DNA of 64,000 bases. It comes from Camellia lanceoleosa. Lineage: Eukaryota; Streptophyta; Magnoliopsida; Ericales; Theaceae. Every line of letters starts with the position of its first letter. Position 1 is the stretch's first letter. A program made the position numbers and the translations under genes. Below are positions 47,031-58,193 of this stretch, piece after piece. The notes beneath the pieces are model-generated. The model saw nothing but the letters and a program-made list of their open reading frames with translations. It ran no database searches and was not told the origin of the DNA. The stretch covers positions 9,482,580 through 9,546,579 of the forward strand of contig CM045758.1 of assembly GCA_025200525.1 (NCBI GenBank), read 5' to 3'.

Positions 47031-49279
47031 TATAGCGATCTCGGGCTTACCCTTGTTGTACAGTGATCCGGGCATGTGTCCGTGGATGATAGTAGTTGAT
47101 TATTATCTTGTTTACATCCTATCCTACTTTGTATTTGAGTTATAGGATGTGTTGGGCAGGTATGTTGCAGGTTGGTTGTGTTTGGGAGCCAAGTATTGCT
47201 GCCCAGATTTTTGGACCTTCGCTCAAGCGAGGATTCAGTCGCTCGAGCAAGAGTTGAGTTTTGTGTTTGGCGGCTCGAGCCAGGTATTCTTCGCTCGAGT
47301 GTGCATCTGCGTCTCAGTTGGACCTGAGAGCTGTAGTTTTTGGCTCGAGCGAGCTTTACTTCGCTCGAGCGAGATCAGTGTTTTAGATCCTTCGCTCGAG
47401 CCAGGGTTTCTTCACTTGAGCGGACGATTGCGTCTGGTACTGGACCTGAACACTGTGATTTTTGGCTCGGGCGAGCTTTCCTTCGCTCGAGTGGTCTGGT
47501 TGTCTTTCGCTCGAGCAAGCATTCTGTAGCTCGAGCGTGCTTTTAAGTTGTTAGCTCGAATGAGACTTTATTGGCTCGAGCGAGGGTTTTCTGTGTCTGG
47601 TCGCTCGAGCGACAAAGTCTTCGCTCGAGCGAGCATGTTTATATCAGCGGGCAGTAGCGATTTCAAAATCACTTTTTCATCCACTTTTCATTTTCAAACC
47701 CTAAAATTCGAGACTCTCTCTCTCTCTAAACTTACACTCTCTCTAAGATTTGATCTACCTAGGGTGATTTCCTACCCTAAGTCCTTTGTTAAATAGATAG
47801 AGGGTGTTGAAGGCTTCGATTTAATCTGAAAATCTTTGGATTTGGAGCACATTGGTCGTTGGGTCTTCATCTCCTTTTGAGCTCAAACTTCGAGGTAGGG
47901 ATATCCTACTCCTCTTTATGGATTTTGTCTTTAAATTTTAGCATTTTGATATGTTGGGAGTTGTTATGTAATTTTGAGAGAACGTTGGGCCTTTTGTGAA
48001 ATTTTACAAAGTTGGGGTTTTATTTATAGTAAACCTAGAGGCATGTTTGGTGTAGAGAATTGGAATTTATGTTAAAACGTTGATGAAAATGGAACCTTAA
48101 GGGTTGTAATGTTAATTATGGAAAATGCCCTAATTACATTGACTAATTAATTGGTATAATTAATTGTGAGAAATGAGGAATTGAATTGGAAATGTTGAGA
48201 TTGGAAGTGTATGGGATGAAAGGGTGTAGTTGGATTGTTTATAACTCCCCGAATTGAAATGTTGATATATTATCCATTCTGTGCATTTATTTTCTGTTTA
48301 AAAATAACTGCTTTGGGCTATCGGTGGAGGATAGTCTTGATTGTTGTAGACAATACATGATGATTAGGCAAACTAAAACTAATCACTGAAATGTGTCAAT
48401 GAGTATGATGGTTAAAAGAGTACATTAACTTTATGTATTAATTGATGATGTGTATAATAATTGTTTATATGCATTGTGTTGTGTTGGAGGAGATAGGGGA
48501 TGTACTCCACGGTTTAGGGGATGATAGGGGATGGACCTCTAAACCGGATGTTGTTGGGAGGAGATAGGGGATGGACTCCATAGATAGAGCTCATATGCTT
48601 ATCTAGTGATGTGTTGACACAGCTTATATGCTTGTCTTTGGAAGTGTGATAGTGCTCTTATGCATATCTGTTGATGTGTTGATATAGCTAGTATGCTTAT
48701 CCATTATGAAATGGGAAAATGTTTGGTATGAGTTATTGTCTCATATAAGTTGTTTGGCCAGGTTCTGAGCCATGATTATGATTTGAGAATTGAAAGGAAA
48801 TGGAAAATGAAATATAACATAGACTTGTAAGACACGAAACAGCGGGATGATATATGTGGATATATATTAGTGTTGGCCATCTATCAACTACTATTCTTTT
48901 AGTCATTGTTCATAGCTGGTTTAGTGTGTTTCTCTTTGGTGGCTTACCCTATATAGAATATCATTTTCAGGTACAGGTAGCATGCCACCTCCAAGGACAT
49001 AGCTTGGGAGGCTAGAGGCGGGCAGACTTTTGTTGTCTTTCTTTCTGATGTATTACATGTAAATTCAAGCCAAGGGCTTAATGTGTAAATGAGTTAGTAC
49101 TCTCCTTTTTGTAACCAAGTGTTAACTTGGAAAGCTGTAAGCCCTTAGGGCATTTGCTTTTGTTGTTAACATGTAATACTTTTGTAATGAAACCCAGATG
49201 AATAGAAGAATGTGGATCTTTTATATATCAATGCATGTCTAAATTGTGGGTTTAATGTTATTATTTTGAGGGCGTTACA
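47031..49279 (+). mobile_element. Solo LTR 1, TA...CA family (2,249 bp)
   Basis: It begins TATAGCGATCTCGGG and ends GAGGGCGTTACA, with TGTCC on both sides and no internal element sequence. It therefore looks like the product of LTR-LTR recombination. The first 650 bp hold twelve CTCGAG palindromes. A CT-rich leader-like segment with TTTGATCTA follows, then repeats with GGAGATAGGGGATG (48488-48570) and ATGCTTATCT (48590-48715), and a tail with GGTACAGGTAGCATGCCACC. Relatives are at 49378, 59814 and 1-240. Confidence 0.85.
47240..47635. repeat. CTCGAG palindrome cluster in solo LTR 1
   Basis: CGCTCGAGCGAG-type words occur twelve times, at irregular spacings of 20-60 bp, with near-variants (CTTGAG, CTCGGG) between them. 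Confidence 0.85.
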
Positions 49280-49284
49280 TGTCC
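49280..49284 (+). repeat. Target-site duplication of solo LTR 1, right
   Basis: TGTCC, identical to 47026-47030. Confidence 0.8.
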
Positions 49285-49347
49285 TGTCTACCTGTTTGTT
49301 CCAATACATGCTCTAAGTTTGCTAATTATATCTAGTTGCACTGACAG

Positions 49348-49377
49348 TTAAGCTTGTTATGGATGAAAATGTGAAGA
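49348..49377 (+). pseudogene. Captured RRM exon, first part (before solo LTR 2)
   Basis: After an intron-like stretch ending in CTGACAG the frame encodes KLVMDENVK, the middle of an RNA-recognition motif. It stops at the LTR and continues at 52018. With the later part it matches an RRM of the chloroplast organelle-RRM type. Confidence 0.65.
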
Positions 49378-52017
49378 TATAGCGATCCCGATTTTCTTTG
49401 TTGTTGTTGAACTGTAATCCGGACTCGGTTCCGTAGATGTGTTGGTGTCTTATTCTCATTTCTATCCCTTACTCTTTGTGTTTGAGTTTTGGGTTGTGTT
49501 GGGCAAGTTGGGAATAGGTTGGTTGTGTTTTAAAGCATAGAATTTTTGCCCAGTTTTTGGTCTCTTCGCTCGAGCGGCGCTTTTGACGCTCGAGCGAGCC
49601 TTCGTTATTGCTTCTCCGCTCGAGCGGGAAAATCACCTTCCCAGTATTTTCTCTCTGCAGTGGTTTGACGCTCGAGCGGGAAGTTGGACGCTCAAGCGGG
49701 GACCTATTATGCAAAACATCTGGTTGGTTCTATCCGCCGCTTGAGCGAGCATTTCGACGCTCGAGCGGGAGTCTGTGAGTGACGCTCGAGCGGGGGTTTC
49801 CACGCTCGAGCGGGGCAACTGGTTTAAGGCTCCGAGATTTAGCCTTTTTAAATCACTTTTTCACATTCTTTCTCTTTCTTACTTTCCCAAATACAAATTT
49901 GAGAGCTTCTCTCTCTAAAACCTTACCTTCTCTCTAGGGATTGATCTAGTAAGAGTTGTTTCCTCACCTTTGGCCTTTGTAAAAGTTGTGTTGATCGTCG
50001 AGGGCTTCGTTTTGATCTGAGAAATTTGGGATTTGGAGCATTTCCGAGTTTTGCTCTTCTTCTCCTTGGGTTCTACATTTGAGGTAGGGATTTCCTTGTT
50101 CTTTTTGAATACTTCGTCTATAGATAGACATGTGGTAGTTTTGTATTGCATGAAAACCATATCCATGTTGGATTTGTTTGAAATCATGAGAAGGAACCTA
50201 GGGATGGTTGTTTGAAAATGGTTACTTTATCATTGATGATTGTTTTGGGCTAATTGGAGTGTAAATTAGCATGTTATAGTTGAAAGAAGAAAAAGCCCCA
50301 ATTTATTTATTGATTTAATAAATTAAAATGGAGGGTAGTTGACCTATGTTGTAAATCTCTATTGTTAATGTGAGTTGGGTAAATGTGTTAACGCCTAAGA
50401 GATTAACTTTGGCTTTGGAATGGTTTTGAAATGAATGTAGTGGACTAAAACGAGTTAAGGCTTTATTGTCCATGGAGTTGGTTTTGTGAAAACAAACAGG
50501 AAATGGAAATTGTTTTGTGAAATGAGAAAAGTATTTTTTAGATAAGTATGAAAATTGGATTGTTGTTTCTTGAGTGTTAAATACACACATGTGGGGGTTG
50601 TATCTTTAACTACCGTGTTAGTGTTGTTGTTGGGTTTGTGGTCTCATGATAATTGAGTCCTTTAATAGATGTACTAAATACATGCATCTAGAGGTTTTGT
50701 CCTTGGTCATCGGTGGAGGATGACACGGTTGTGTTGAATTGTCGTGTATGCATTATATCATTGTTGTTTGATCATCATATGTGATGAAGTGCTGAGATAC
50801 ATTATATATGTATAGTCAGAAGGAGATAGTTATGTGTTCATATACCTTAACACATTGCTTGTATCTTGATAATTTATGTGTATGTATTACATATGTTGGT
50901 TGTGCCTTGTTGTATTGTGGTTGTTGGTGTTATACCCTGCGTTGAGAATCAGAGGTACCGTTACCTTCTAGCTAGCGCCTGGAGAACTAACTACGCTGAG
51001 AATCAGAGGTACCGTTACCTTCCAGCTAGTGCCTGGAGAACTGACTACACTGAGAATCTAAGGTACCACACCCTTCCAGCTAGCGCCTGGTAAATTGGTA
51101 TGTTGATGTGAGAGGGGTATCTTTGGCTTAGTACGCACATAGCTGGTAGAGCAAGGTTTTGTTGTTGTTGTTCCAGTGTATCTGGGTATATCTTGGATTG
51201 TGTTGGTTACAGTTTTGGAGGGCCGAGTTGCCTTATTGGTTGAGTCTATACATGTTGGTGAGTTGTTATCTCTTTTTTATAAAGGTATGCATGTATAGTT
51301 ATGATTGTATTGGGAATGAACCAAAATGTCTTTTGTCTTTTGGAAGTGTGAAGGAGATCGAACATTTTAAAAATATGTTTTGAAAAGGCACATCTATTGT
51401 ATGTGTGGAAAATGCAAGAGGGTAATGGGCTTAGTGAATTTATTTCCTAAGAAATTGTTAATGTTCTGAAAGATTGGGAACGGGGGTTAATGAAAGGAAA
51501 AGAAAAATGAACCATCTATGGCGTTGAATGAAATGGTTGTTTTCAAGAAAAGTTCATACTTAGGTATATTTTGTATAAACTATCACATTACTATCCTAGT
51601 ATGAGATTGGGCATTCATGATCATAGCTATCTGTATGTTGTTATTGTTGAGGATCATGTTGAGATCCCTACTGGACTTTATGTTCACCCCACGTTGTTGA
51701 ATCTTTTTCAGGTATTAAGCTGGTTGAGCTACAAGACTTGGAACTACTTATTTGTTGGCCACGGGGCCTCCTTGTGTTGGCTGAATGCCATATATGTAAA
51801 AGGGTTACACCCTTCTTCTTGTTTCATTAAAGATGTAAGCCCAAGGGCAATTTATTTGATTGGCTCTCATGTTGTATTTACTTTGCATACGAATGAGAGT
51901 ATTGTTATTCACTTCTACGAGTTGAATATATGAGTTTATTTCCACATGGTATCTCTGAAATGGAATTAAGTTAATGAATTTGGTAATACTTCGAGTAATA
52001 AAAAGTGGGGCGTGACA
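49378..52017 (+). mobile_element. Solo LTR 2, TA...CA family (2,640 bp), inside the RRM exon
   Basis: It begins TATAGCGATCCCG and ends GTGGGGCGTGACA. Flanks GAAGA (49373-49377) and GAAAA (52018-52022) agree in four of five bases, as expected for an aged duplication. It has seven CTCGAG palindromes at 49566-49812 and a private 57-bp minisatellite at 50939-51097. Its sequence is clearly more diverged than solo LTRs 1 and 3 are from each other. Confidence 0.8.
50939..51097 (+). repeat. 57-bp minisatellite, three units
   Basis: Units share GAGAATCAGAGGTACCGTTA, CCTTCCAGCTAG and GCCTGGAGAACTAACTAC. They are found only in solo LTR 2. Confidence 0.8.
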
Positions 52018-52099
52018 GAAAAGGTCAAAGGGGTATGCTTTTATTCAGTTCACTAGTCAAGACGATGCCTTGCTAGCTCTAGAAAGCATGGATCATAAG
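52018..52099 (+). pseudogene. Captured RRM exon, second part
   Basis: The frame encodes KGYAFIQF (the RNP1 signature of an RRM), then TSQDDALLALESMDHK, and ends at a GT donor at 52100. Together with 49348-49377 it forms a single exon split by solo LTR 2. RRM proteins of this type act in chloroplast or mitochondrial RNA editing. This is a fragment with no visible promoter of its own. Confidence 0.75.
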
Positions 52100-52249
52100 G
52101 TAATAGGCATATATTTGGTTGACATATTTCCACAATAATGCTAACTTTATCATCATATAATAAAATACTAATTTATGGTCTTGCTTCTGTAGACTAACAC
52201 CTTGTTTTCAAATAAAATTTGCTTATCGATGGTTGGGGATGGCTTTAAA

Positions 52250-52820
52250 ATGGGAATATTGCTGCAATAAAGGTTCTTTCACCTGAATCAAAACAGGGAG
52301 TGAAGGAGTTCTTGACAGAGATTAGAGTGATTTCAGATATAGAGCACGGAAATTTAGTCAAGCTCTATGGCTGTTGCGTGGATGAAGATCATAGAATTCT
52401 GGTCTACAACTACCTTGAGAATAACAGCCTTGCGCAAACACTTATTGGTAATTCAATCTATCCGTTCTTAGTTTGGTACTCTTTACACTTGTTGGATTGG
52501 CATAAAAACACAAATTTGGCACCTCGATTTACGAACTTTAGCTTTAAAGCATCATCATCATTATCATGACCTTGGCTTTCAGGTGGAAGTTACAGTAGCA
52601 TCCAGTTTAGTTGGCGAACACGAACTAGAATTTGCATTGGGATTGCACATGGACTTGCCATTCTTCATGACGAAGTGCAACCACATATCGTTCATCGAGA
52701 TATCAAAGCTAGCAATATTCTCCTCGACAAAGACTTGACACCCAAAATTTCAGATTTTGGTCTACCAAAACTTATCCTAGCCAACATGACTCATGTTAGT
52801 ACCCGTGTGGCAGGAACGAC
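52250..52820 (+). pseudogene. Captured CRPK1-like receptor-like cytoplasmic kinase fragment, two exons
   Basis: Exon A (about 52252-52447) encodes AAIKVLS with the ATP-binding Lys, then GVKEFLTEIRVISDIEHGNL and VKLYGCCVDEDHRILVYNYL, to a GT donor at 52448. After a 135-bp intron, exon B (52583-52820) encodes the catalytic loop [13 protein letters not shown] and the metal-binding DFG, read as DFGLPK where relatives have DFGLAK, then [10 protein letters not shown], to a GTAAGT donor at 52821. The glycine-rich loop upstream is garbled and the C-lobe is missing, so it cannot be an active kinase. The sequence order and wording fit the cold-responsive kinase 1 group of plant serine/threonine kinases, from recall of the family. 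Confidence 0.8.
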
Positions 52821-53640
52821 GTAAGTTCTAACAATAATGCATCCATTTTTTTAATCCATCTAATCATAAGAGTTCATCTTCATTACGTTCTTAGAGAAAT
52901 TACCAAAAACATACATTGCATTTGTACTCGAGATAGTGACTTGCACAAGATGGGTTATTGGTTTGATATCAAATAATCCCCAGTCATGCACATGATGTCT
53001 ACAAAGAAATGGCAACTTAATCAGTTGTCTTTAAATCATATTACTTTTTTGTTGTTGAATTGTCTAGATAGTAGATAGTTATTTTCTGTTGATTTTGTTG
53101 ATGAAGGAGATTCATTGGTGGAATCTTTCGGGTAGAATTATAGATGGCAATTAAATCCGAACCTAATGGAAACCCACCCTGCCCCGCTATTATTAGAGCG
53201 GATTTCCCCAAATTCCCCTCCAATGATTAACTGTTTTTCTTCTCTCATTTTTCAGAGCATTGGTGGCTGATGGTTGTTGTTTGCTGGTGTGTCTTCTTTG
53301 GTGTCTTCTTCAGAAATTTTCTTGGTCTTTCGCCGCAATGTTCTTTGTGAAGCGGGCTGCTACTAGATGTTGGTCTGCTGCAAATTTGGGTTGTTGTTAG
53401 TTTCATGTTTTCATTTTGTTATCTACTATTTTTACTATAGGTTTACAATTTGGATGTATTTGAGTATTTTAGTGAGTTTACCCTTTCAGGTTTTATACAC
53501 CGCTTCCAAAAGCATATTTTTCAGCAGTGTTTTTTTGTCTACACACCAACTTTAGGTGATTTAATATCAATGTTATTAGTTTGTAATAGTGGTGCCTAAG
53601 GGATGCCTCTTGTAAATCTGTAAATCCTATAAAAATATAT
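52821..53640. other. CACTA interior, unassigned
   Basis: The start is the intron after the kinase fragment. The rest is T-rich DNA without a credible frame. Confidence 0.4.
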
Positions 53641-53659
53641 AAATTACTTTCAATTATTT

Positions 53660-54309
53660 TTGTTGGTAAATGTGTCGCCAAAAGTTTATTTTTGCCCACT
53701 CATATTGTGTTGCTAGAAGTGTATTTTTAGCCAATGCCAATTTGTCGCTAAAAAGTAAACCTTTATCGACAAACAAATCGTCGGCAAATGGCAATATTTA
53801 CCGACGTAAATGTGTTGCCAAAAGTTTACTTTTGCCCACTCATATTGTGTTGCTAAAAATGTATTTTTTGCCAATGCTAATTTGTCGTTGCCAAAAGTGA
53901 AGCTTTATCGACAAACAAATCGTTGGCAAATGGCGACATTTACTGACGTAAATGTGCCGCCAAAAGTTTACTTTTGCCGACGCATATTTTGTTGCTAAAA
54001 GTATATTTTTTGCCCATGCAAATTTGTGTCGCGAAAAGTGCCACACAATCATCATATTTGAATGACTTTTACCGACGCAAGGTAAATTGCCGACGATGGA
54101 TGAAGACTTTTAACGACGATTATGTTCGTCGCTAAAGGCATTACTTTTACCAACGCAATGATAATTTCATCGGCAAAAACTTTTGTCGACTCACTTTTGT
54201 CTACGGGTTGCCAACGTAGCTTTGTGTGTTGGCAAAACTCTTTGCCGACGAATTTTTTCTTTTGGCAACATATTTTGTTGCGTTGCAAAAAATGTAATTT
54301 CTTGTAGTG
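53660..54309. repeat. CACTA right subterminal repeats and terminal repeat
   Basis: Units of about 140 bp start at 53668, 53810 and 53950 (AAATGTGTCGCCAAAAGTTT and variants), followed by denser short words such as GCCGACG, CGTCGCTAAA and TTTGCCGACG to the inverted terminal repeat ending TTTCTTGTAGTG at 54309. Confidence 0.8.
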
Positions 54310-54747
54310 TAATTTGTGATTTGATTTTTAACTCACTGTGTTTTTTGAAAAACAAAATAGATTGTACTCATTAGGGTCACATAATGTACCAATTATTGAT
54401 GATGATTAGATTATATTTTCACCAAAAAAATTGTAATTTATCTTTTTAACTCACTATATTTTTTGAAATATAAATTATTGTGTTTTTTAATTATCAATTG
54501 ACTTAATTTGTGATTGATTTTTTTAATTATTGATGATGATTAGATAGCATTAAAAAAATTATAGATACAATCCGTGTATAGTTACTGCAGTACCCTTTTT
54601 AACTTCTCCCATACACTATGGTTAGTGATAAGATTGTTAAATTATTTTTATAAAAAATCTTAAAAAACATAATTTATATATTAAAAAAATCTAAAACAAA
54701 TATAAATATCTATAATTATCCCATGCATAGCACGGGTAATAGGCTAG
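54310..54747 (+). mobile_element. Helitron right half, downstream of the CACTA insertion
   Basis: It continues the AT-rich body interrupted at 31512 and ends with hairpin-like ATGCATAGCACGGG and GTAATAGGCTAG at 54747. With 30155-31512 it makes one Helitron-type element disrupted by the CACTA. Confidence 0.65.
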
Positions 54748-55274
54748 TCTATACTATATATTAAGCAAAAAGAGGTTTTTAGCCCTAAGCTTTGTGAAAG
54801 CTCCAATCTCTCAATCTAATTTCCTGATTTTTTGATTTAAAAAAAAAATCTTAGCATTTATTAACTTCTCCAAACTCCTAAGTCTTACCCTCATAATAAC
54901 ACTTTAATGCATTAAGAACAAGCATAAAAAAAATTCTTTGAAATCTAACACATATGAATTCTTTGAAAAGTCCCAATACATATGATTATTATCCCTCATA
55001 ATAACACTTTAATGCATTAAGAACAAGTATAAAAAAATTTCTTGAAAAGTCCAACACATATGATTATTATCAAAATATTAAACTTTAATATAATATAATA
55101 AAAAAAAAAGACATTTAATTTCTTGAAAAGTCCAACACATATGATTATTATCAAAATATTAAACTTTAATATAATATAAAAAAAGAAAAAAAGAAGACAT
55201 TTAAAAAAAAAATTTAAAAATCAAATTCACATATATAGATAATTGTAAACACAATCCGTATGGGTGATATGCTA
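54748..55274 (+). mobile_element. Non-autonomous Helitron, chain member 1
   Basis: TCTATACTATATATTAAG starts on the base after the previous CTAG. The body holds four TAATGCATTAAGAACAAG / CACATATGATTATTATC repeats. The 3' hairpin is eroded (AATCCGTATGGGTGATATGCTA). Confidence 0.7.
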
Positions 55275-55648
55275 TCTATACTTCTATACTATATATTAAG
55301 TAAAATGGGGTTTCTAACCCACAAGCCTTGTGGGAGCTCCAATATTCCAATCTTATTTTTCTAAAACCTCAGCATTTATTGACTTCTTCCAACCCACAAG
55401 CCTTTTTGACTTCTCTCATACCTATTACTACACCCTTTTCAACTTCTTCTATATACTATGATTAGTAATGTGACTGTTAAATTATTTTTTTATAGAAAAT
55501 CTAAAAACAATATTAAAAAAATATCTAAAATAAATATAAATTCATATTAAATCTATCCATCTATATCTATAGATTATATAAGTAAAATGGAGTTTCTAAC
55601 CACAAATCTTGTGGGAGTTCTAATATCTCAAACTAAAATTTCTAATTT
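55275..55648 (+). mobile_element. Helitron fragment(s), chain member 2
   Basis: 5' CTATACTATATATTAAGTAA with GGGGTTTCTAACCC. A further partial 5' end lies near 55568 (AGTAAAATGGAGTTTCTAAC). No 3' hairpin is kept. Confidence 0.55.
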
Positions 55649-56174
55649 TTTGATATTAAGCAAAATGGGGTTTTTAGCCCCAAGCTTTGTGGGAGCTCCA
55701 ATCTCCCAATTTAAATTTCTTGATTTTTTTATTTAAAAAGAAATCTTATTATTTATTAACTTCTCGCAACTCCCAAGTCTTACCCTCATAATAACACTTT
55801 AATGCATTAAAAACAAGCATAAAAAAAATTCTTTGAAATCCAACACATATGAATTTCTTGAAAAGTCCCAACACATATGATTATTATTTCTTATAATAAC
55901 ACTTTAATGCATTAAGAACAAGCATAAAAATAATTTCTTAAAAAGTCCAACACATATGATTATTATCAAAATATTAAACTTTACTATAATGTAATAAAAA
56001 AAAGATATTTAATTCATTGAAAAGTCCAACACATATGATTATTATCAAAATATTAAACTTTAATATAATATAAAAAAGAAAAAAAGAAGACATTTAAAAA
56101 ATAAAATAAAATTTTAAAATCGCAATTCACATATATAGATAATTGTAAACACAATCCGTACGGGTGATCTGCTA
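55649..56174 (+). mobile_element. Non-autonomous Helitron, chain member 3
   Basis: It starts within ATATTAAGCAAAATGGGG, so its first bases are lost, and ends in an eroded terminus ACGGGTGATCTGCTA. The body is of the TAATGCATTAAAAACAAG type. Confidence 0.6.
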
Positions 56175-56609
56175 TCTATACTATATATTAAGCAAAAGGG
56201 GATTTTTTACCCCAAGGCCTGTGAGAGCTTCAATATCCCAATATGAATTTTTTAAATTTTTTATTAAAAAAAAAAACTCAGCATTTATTGATTTGGTCAA
56301 AATCCATTGATTAGCATTTATTAACTTTTTTCAATTCACATATCTTTCCACATGCCTGCATTTATTGATTTGGTCAAAATCTCTTGATCAGCATTTAAAA
56401 TCCCCTCATACAAATAATTATATATACAATCTGTGTATAATTACTGCAGTACCCTTTTCAACTTCTCCCATACATTATGGTTAGTGATAAGATTGTTAAA
56501 TTATTTTTATAAAAAATCTTAAAAAACATAATTTATATATTAAAAAAAAAATCTAAAACAAATATAAATATATATAATTATCTCGTGCATAGCACGGGTG
56601 ATAGGCTAG
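56175..56609 (+). mobile_element. Non-autonomous Helitron, chain member 4
   Basis: TCTATACTATATATTAAG to GTGCATAGCAC hairpin, GGGTGATAGGCTAG. Both ends are intact, in the same body subtype as 27625-28051. Confidence 0.8.
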
Positions 56610-57078
56610 TCTATATATTAAGGAAAATGGGGTTTCTAACCCCCAAGTCTTGTGGGAGCTCCAATATCCCAATCTAAATTTCATGATTTAAAAAAAAAAA
56701 AAAAACTCAGCATTTATTGACTTCTCCCAACCCACTTTTTGACTTCTCCTATATCTACTCTTACGCCCTTTTCAACTTCTCCCATACACTATGGCTAGTG
56801 ATGAGATTGCTAAATTATTTTTATAAAAAAATCTTTAAAAAAATAGTTTGTATAATAATAATAATAATAAAAAACTCAGCATTTATTGATTTCCCGCAAC
56901 CCACTTTTTGACTTCTCCTATATCTACTCCAACGCCCTTTTCAACTTCTCCCATACATTATGGCTAGTGATGAGATTGTTAAATTATTTTTATAAAAAAA
57001 ATCTTTAAAAAATAATTTGTATAATAAAAAAATATCTAAAACAAACATAAATTCTTATAATCTATCTATCTATCTATT
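56610..57078 (+). mobile_element. Helitron fragment, chain member 5, with internal duplication
   Basis: It starts TCTATATATTAAGG right after CTAG. The segment with GCATTTATTGACTTCTCCC and GGCTAGTGATGAGATTG occurs twice (56708-56860 and 56876-57050). The 3' end is lost in (TATC)n. Confidence 0.6.
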
Positions 57079-57368
57079 ATCTATATATTAAAGAAAAGAG
57101 GGTTTCTAACCCCCAAGCCTTGTGGGAGTTCCAATATCTCAATCTAAATTTTCTGATTTTTTGATTTAAAAAAAAAAAAACTTAGCATTTATTGACTTCT
57201 TCCAACCCACTTTTTTGACTTCTCCTATATCTACTCCTACGCCCTTTTCAACTTCTCCCATACACTATGGCTAGTGATGAGATTGTTAAATTATTTTTAT
57301 TAAAAAATCTTTAAAAAAATAATTTGTATATTAAAAAAATATCTAAAACAAACATAAATTCTTATTAA

Positions 57369-57370
<2 letters not shown>
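57079..57370 (+). mobile_element. Helitron fragment, chain member 6
   Basis: CTATATATTAAAGAAAAG with GGGTTTCTAACCC. The body matches member 5. It runs into a (CTAT)n tract without a 3' hairpin. Confidence 0.6.
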
Positions 57371-57406
<36 letters not shown>

Positions 57407-57408
57407 AC
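57370..57408 (+). repeat. (CTAT)n microsatellite
   Basis: About nine CTAT units directly before a Helitron 5' end. Similar short runs precede the copies at 21587 and 57079. Confidence 0.9.
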
Positions 57409-58193
57409 TATATATTAAGGAAAAGGGGGTTTTAACCCCCAAGGCCTGTGGAAGCTCCAATATGCTAATCCTAATTTTCTGATTTTTTATTTTTTTTTAT
57501 AAAAAAAAATTGACTTGGTGAGTGGTTCAAAGATTATAATAATTACACTATTGACAAATGGAGGAGATAGAGGGTAGGGAAGCACGACTGACTAGAATAA
57601 CACAATAAATGAAATCCTAATTTCAAGATTAAAAAAAAAAAAATTGACTTGGTGATCAGTTTAAAGATTACTGACTAGAATAAAGCAATAACTGAGAGAG
57701 AGAGAGACTATATGACTATGTGGTATGTATATGTGTGATAATAAAAAAGGTATTTGCCTTTGGGGCTACCTCCTCGGTCAAACCCCAGGTATTTACACGC
57801 CATTACTTTTTGCATCCCCAAGAGACCCATGTAATTATTGGGTAAATGGCTTTTAATTTTTTTGTTTTGTTTTTTGAAAAATAAATAAATAAACACTTAT
57901 TAAATTCTTTCAAACTCCTCGGTCAAACCCCAGTATTTACACGCCATTACTTTTTGCATCCCCAAGAGACCCATGTGATTATTGTGTAAATGGCTTTTAA
58001 TTTTTTTTCCCTCTTAATTTTTTTGTTTTGTTTTTTGAAAAAAAAATAAATAAACACTTAAAAAATTCTTTCAAATCTTTATAACTTCTCCAATACACAT
58101 ATTTTTCTTAACTTTTCACATACCTATTGTAAAAATCTAAAATAAATATAAATATTTATAATTATTCCGTGCATAGCACGGGTGATAGGCTAG
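57402..58193 (+). mobile_element. Helitron with the 241-620 module, chain member 7
   Basis: TCTATACTATATATTAAG to CCGTGCATAGCACGG hairpin and GTGATAGGCTAG. It contains the module also found at 241 and 22985, with a 130-bp piece (CTCGGTCAAACCCC onward) directly duplicated at 57771 and 57918. Confidence 0.75.

Larger units (their letters stand above)
31513..54309. mobile_element. CACTA (En/Spm) transposon with captured host gene fragments
   Basis: The left end CACTATAAGAAATTGCA and the right end (reverse complement CACTACAAGAAATTACA) form imperfect inverted repeats of about 28 bp, flanked by TAA. Subterminal regions at both ends are dense in GTCGCTAAAAG and CGTCGG words, as expected for transposase-binding arrays. 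Total length is 22,797 bp. Removing the nested Tekay element and two solo LTRs leaves roughly 15 kb. I find no TnpA or TnpD coding region, so it is non-autonomous. Its cargo contains intron-bearing fragments of an ANGUSTIFOLIA-like gene, an organelle RRM-type gene and a receptor-like cytoplasmic kinase, as seen in gene-capturing plant CACTA elements. Confidence 0.85.

Noticed and set aside
31513..54309. CACTA transposase (TnpD/TnpA)
   Set aside because: No transposase-like frame is seen; all recognisable coding pieces are captured host genes or nested retroelements.
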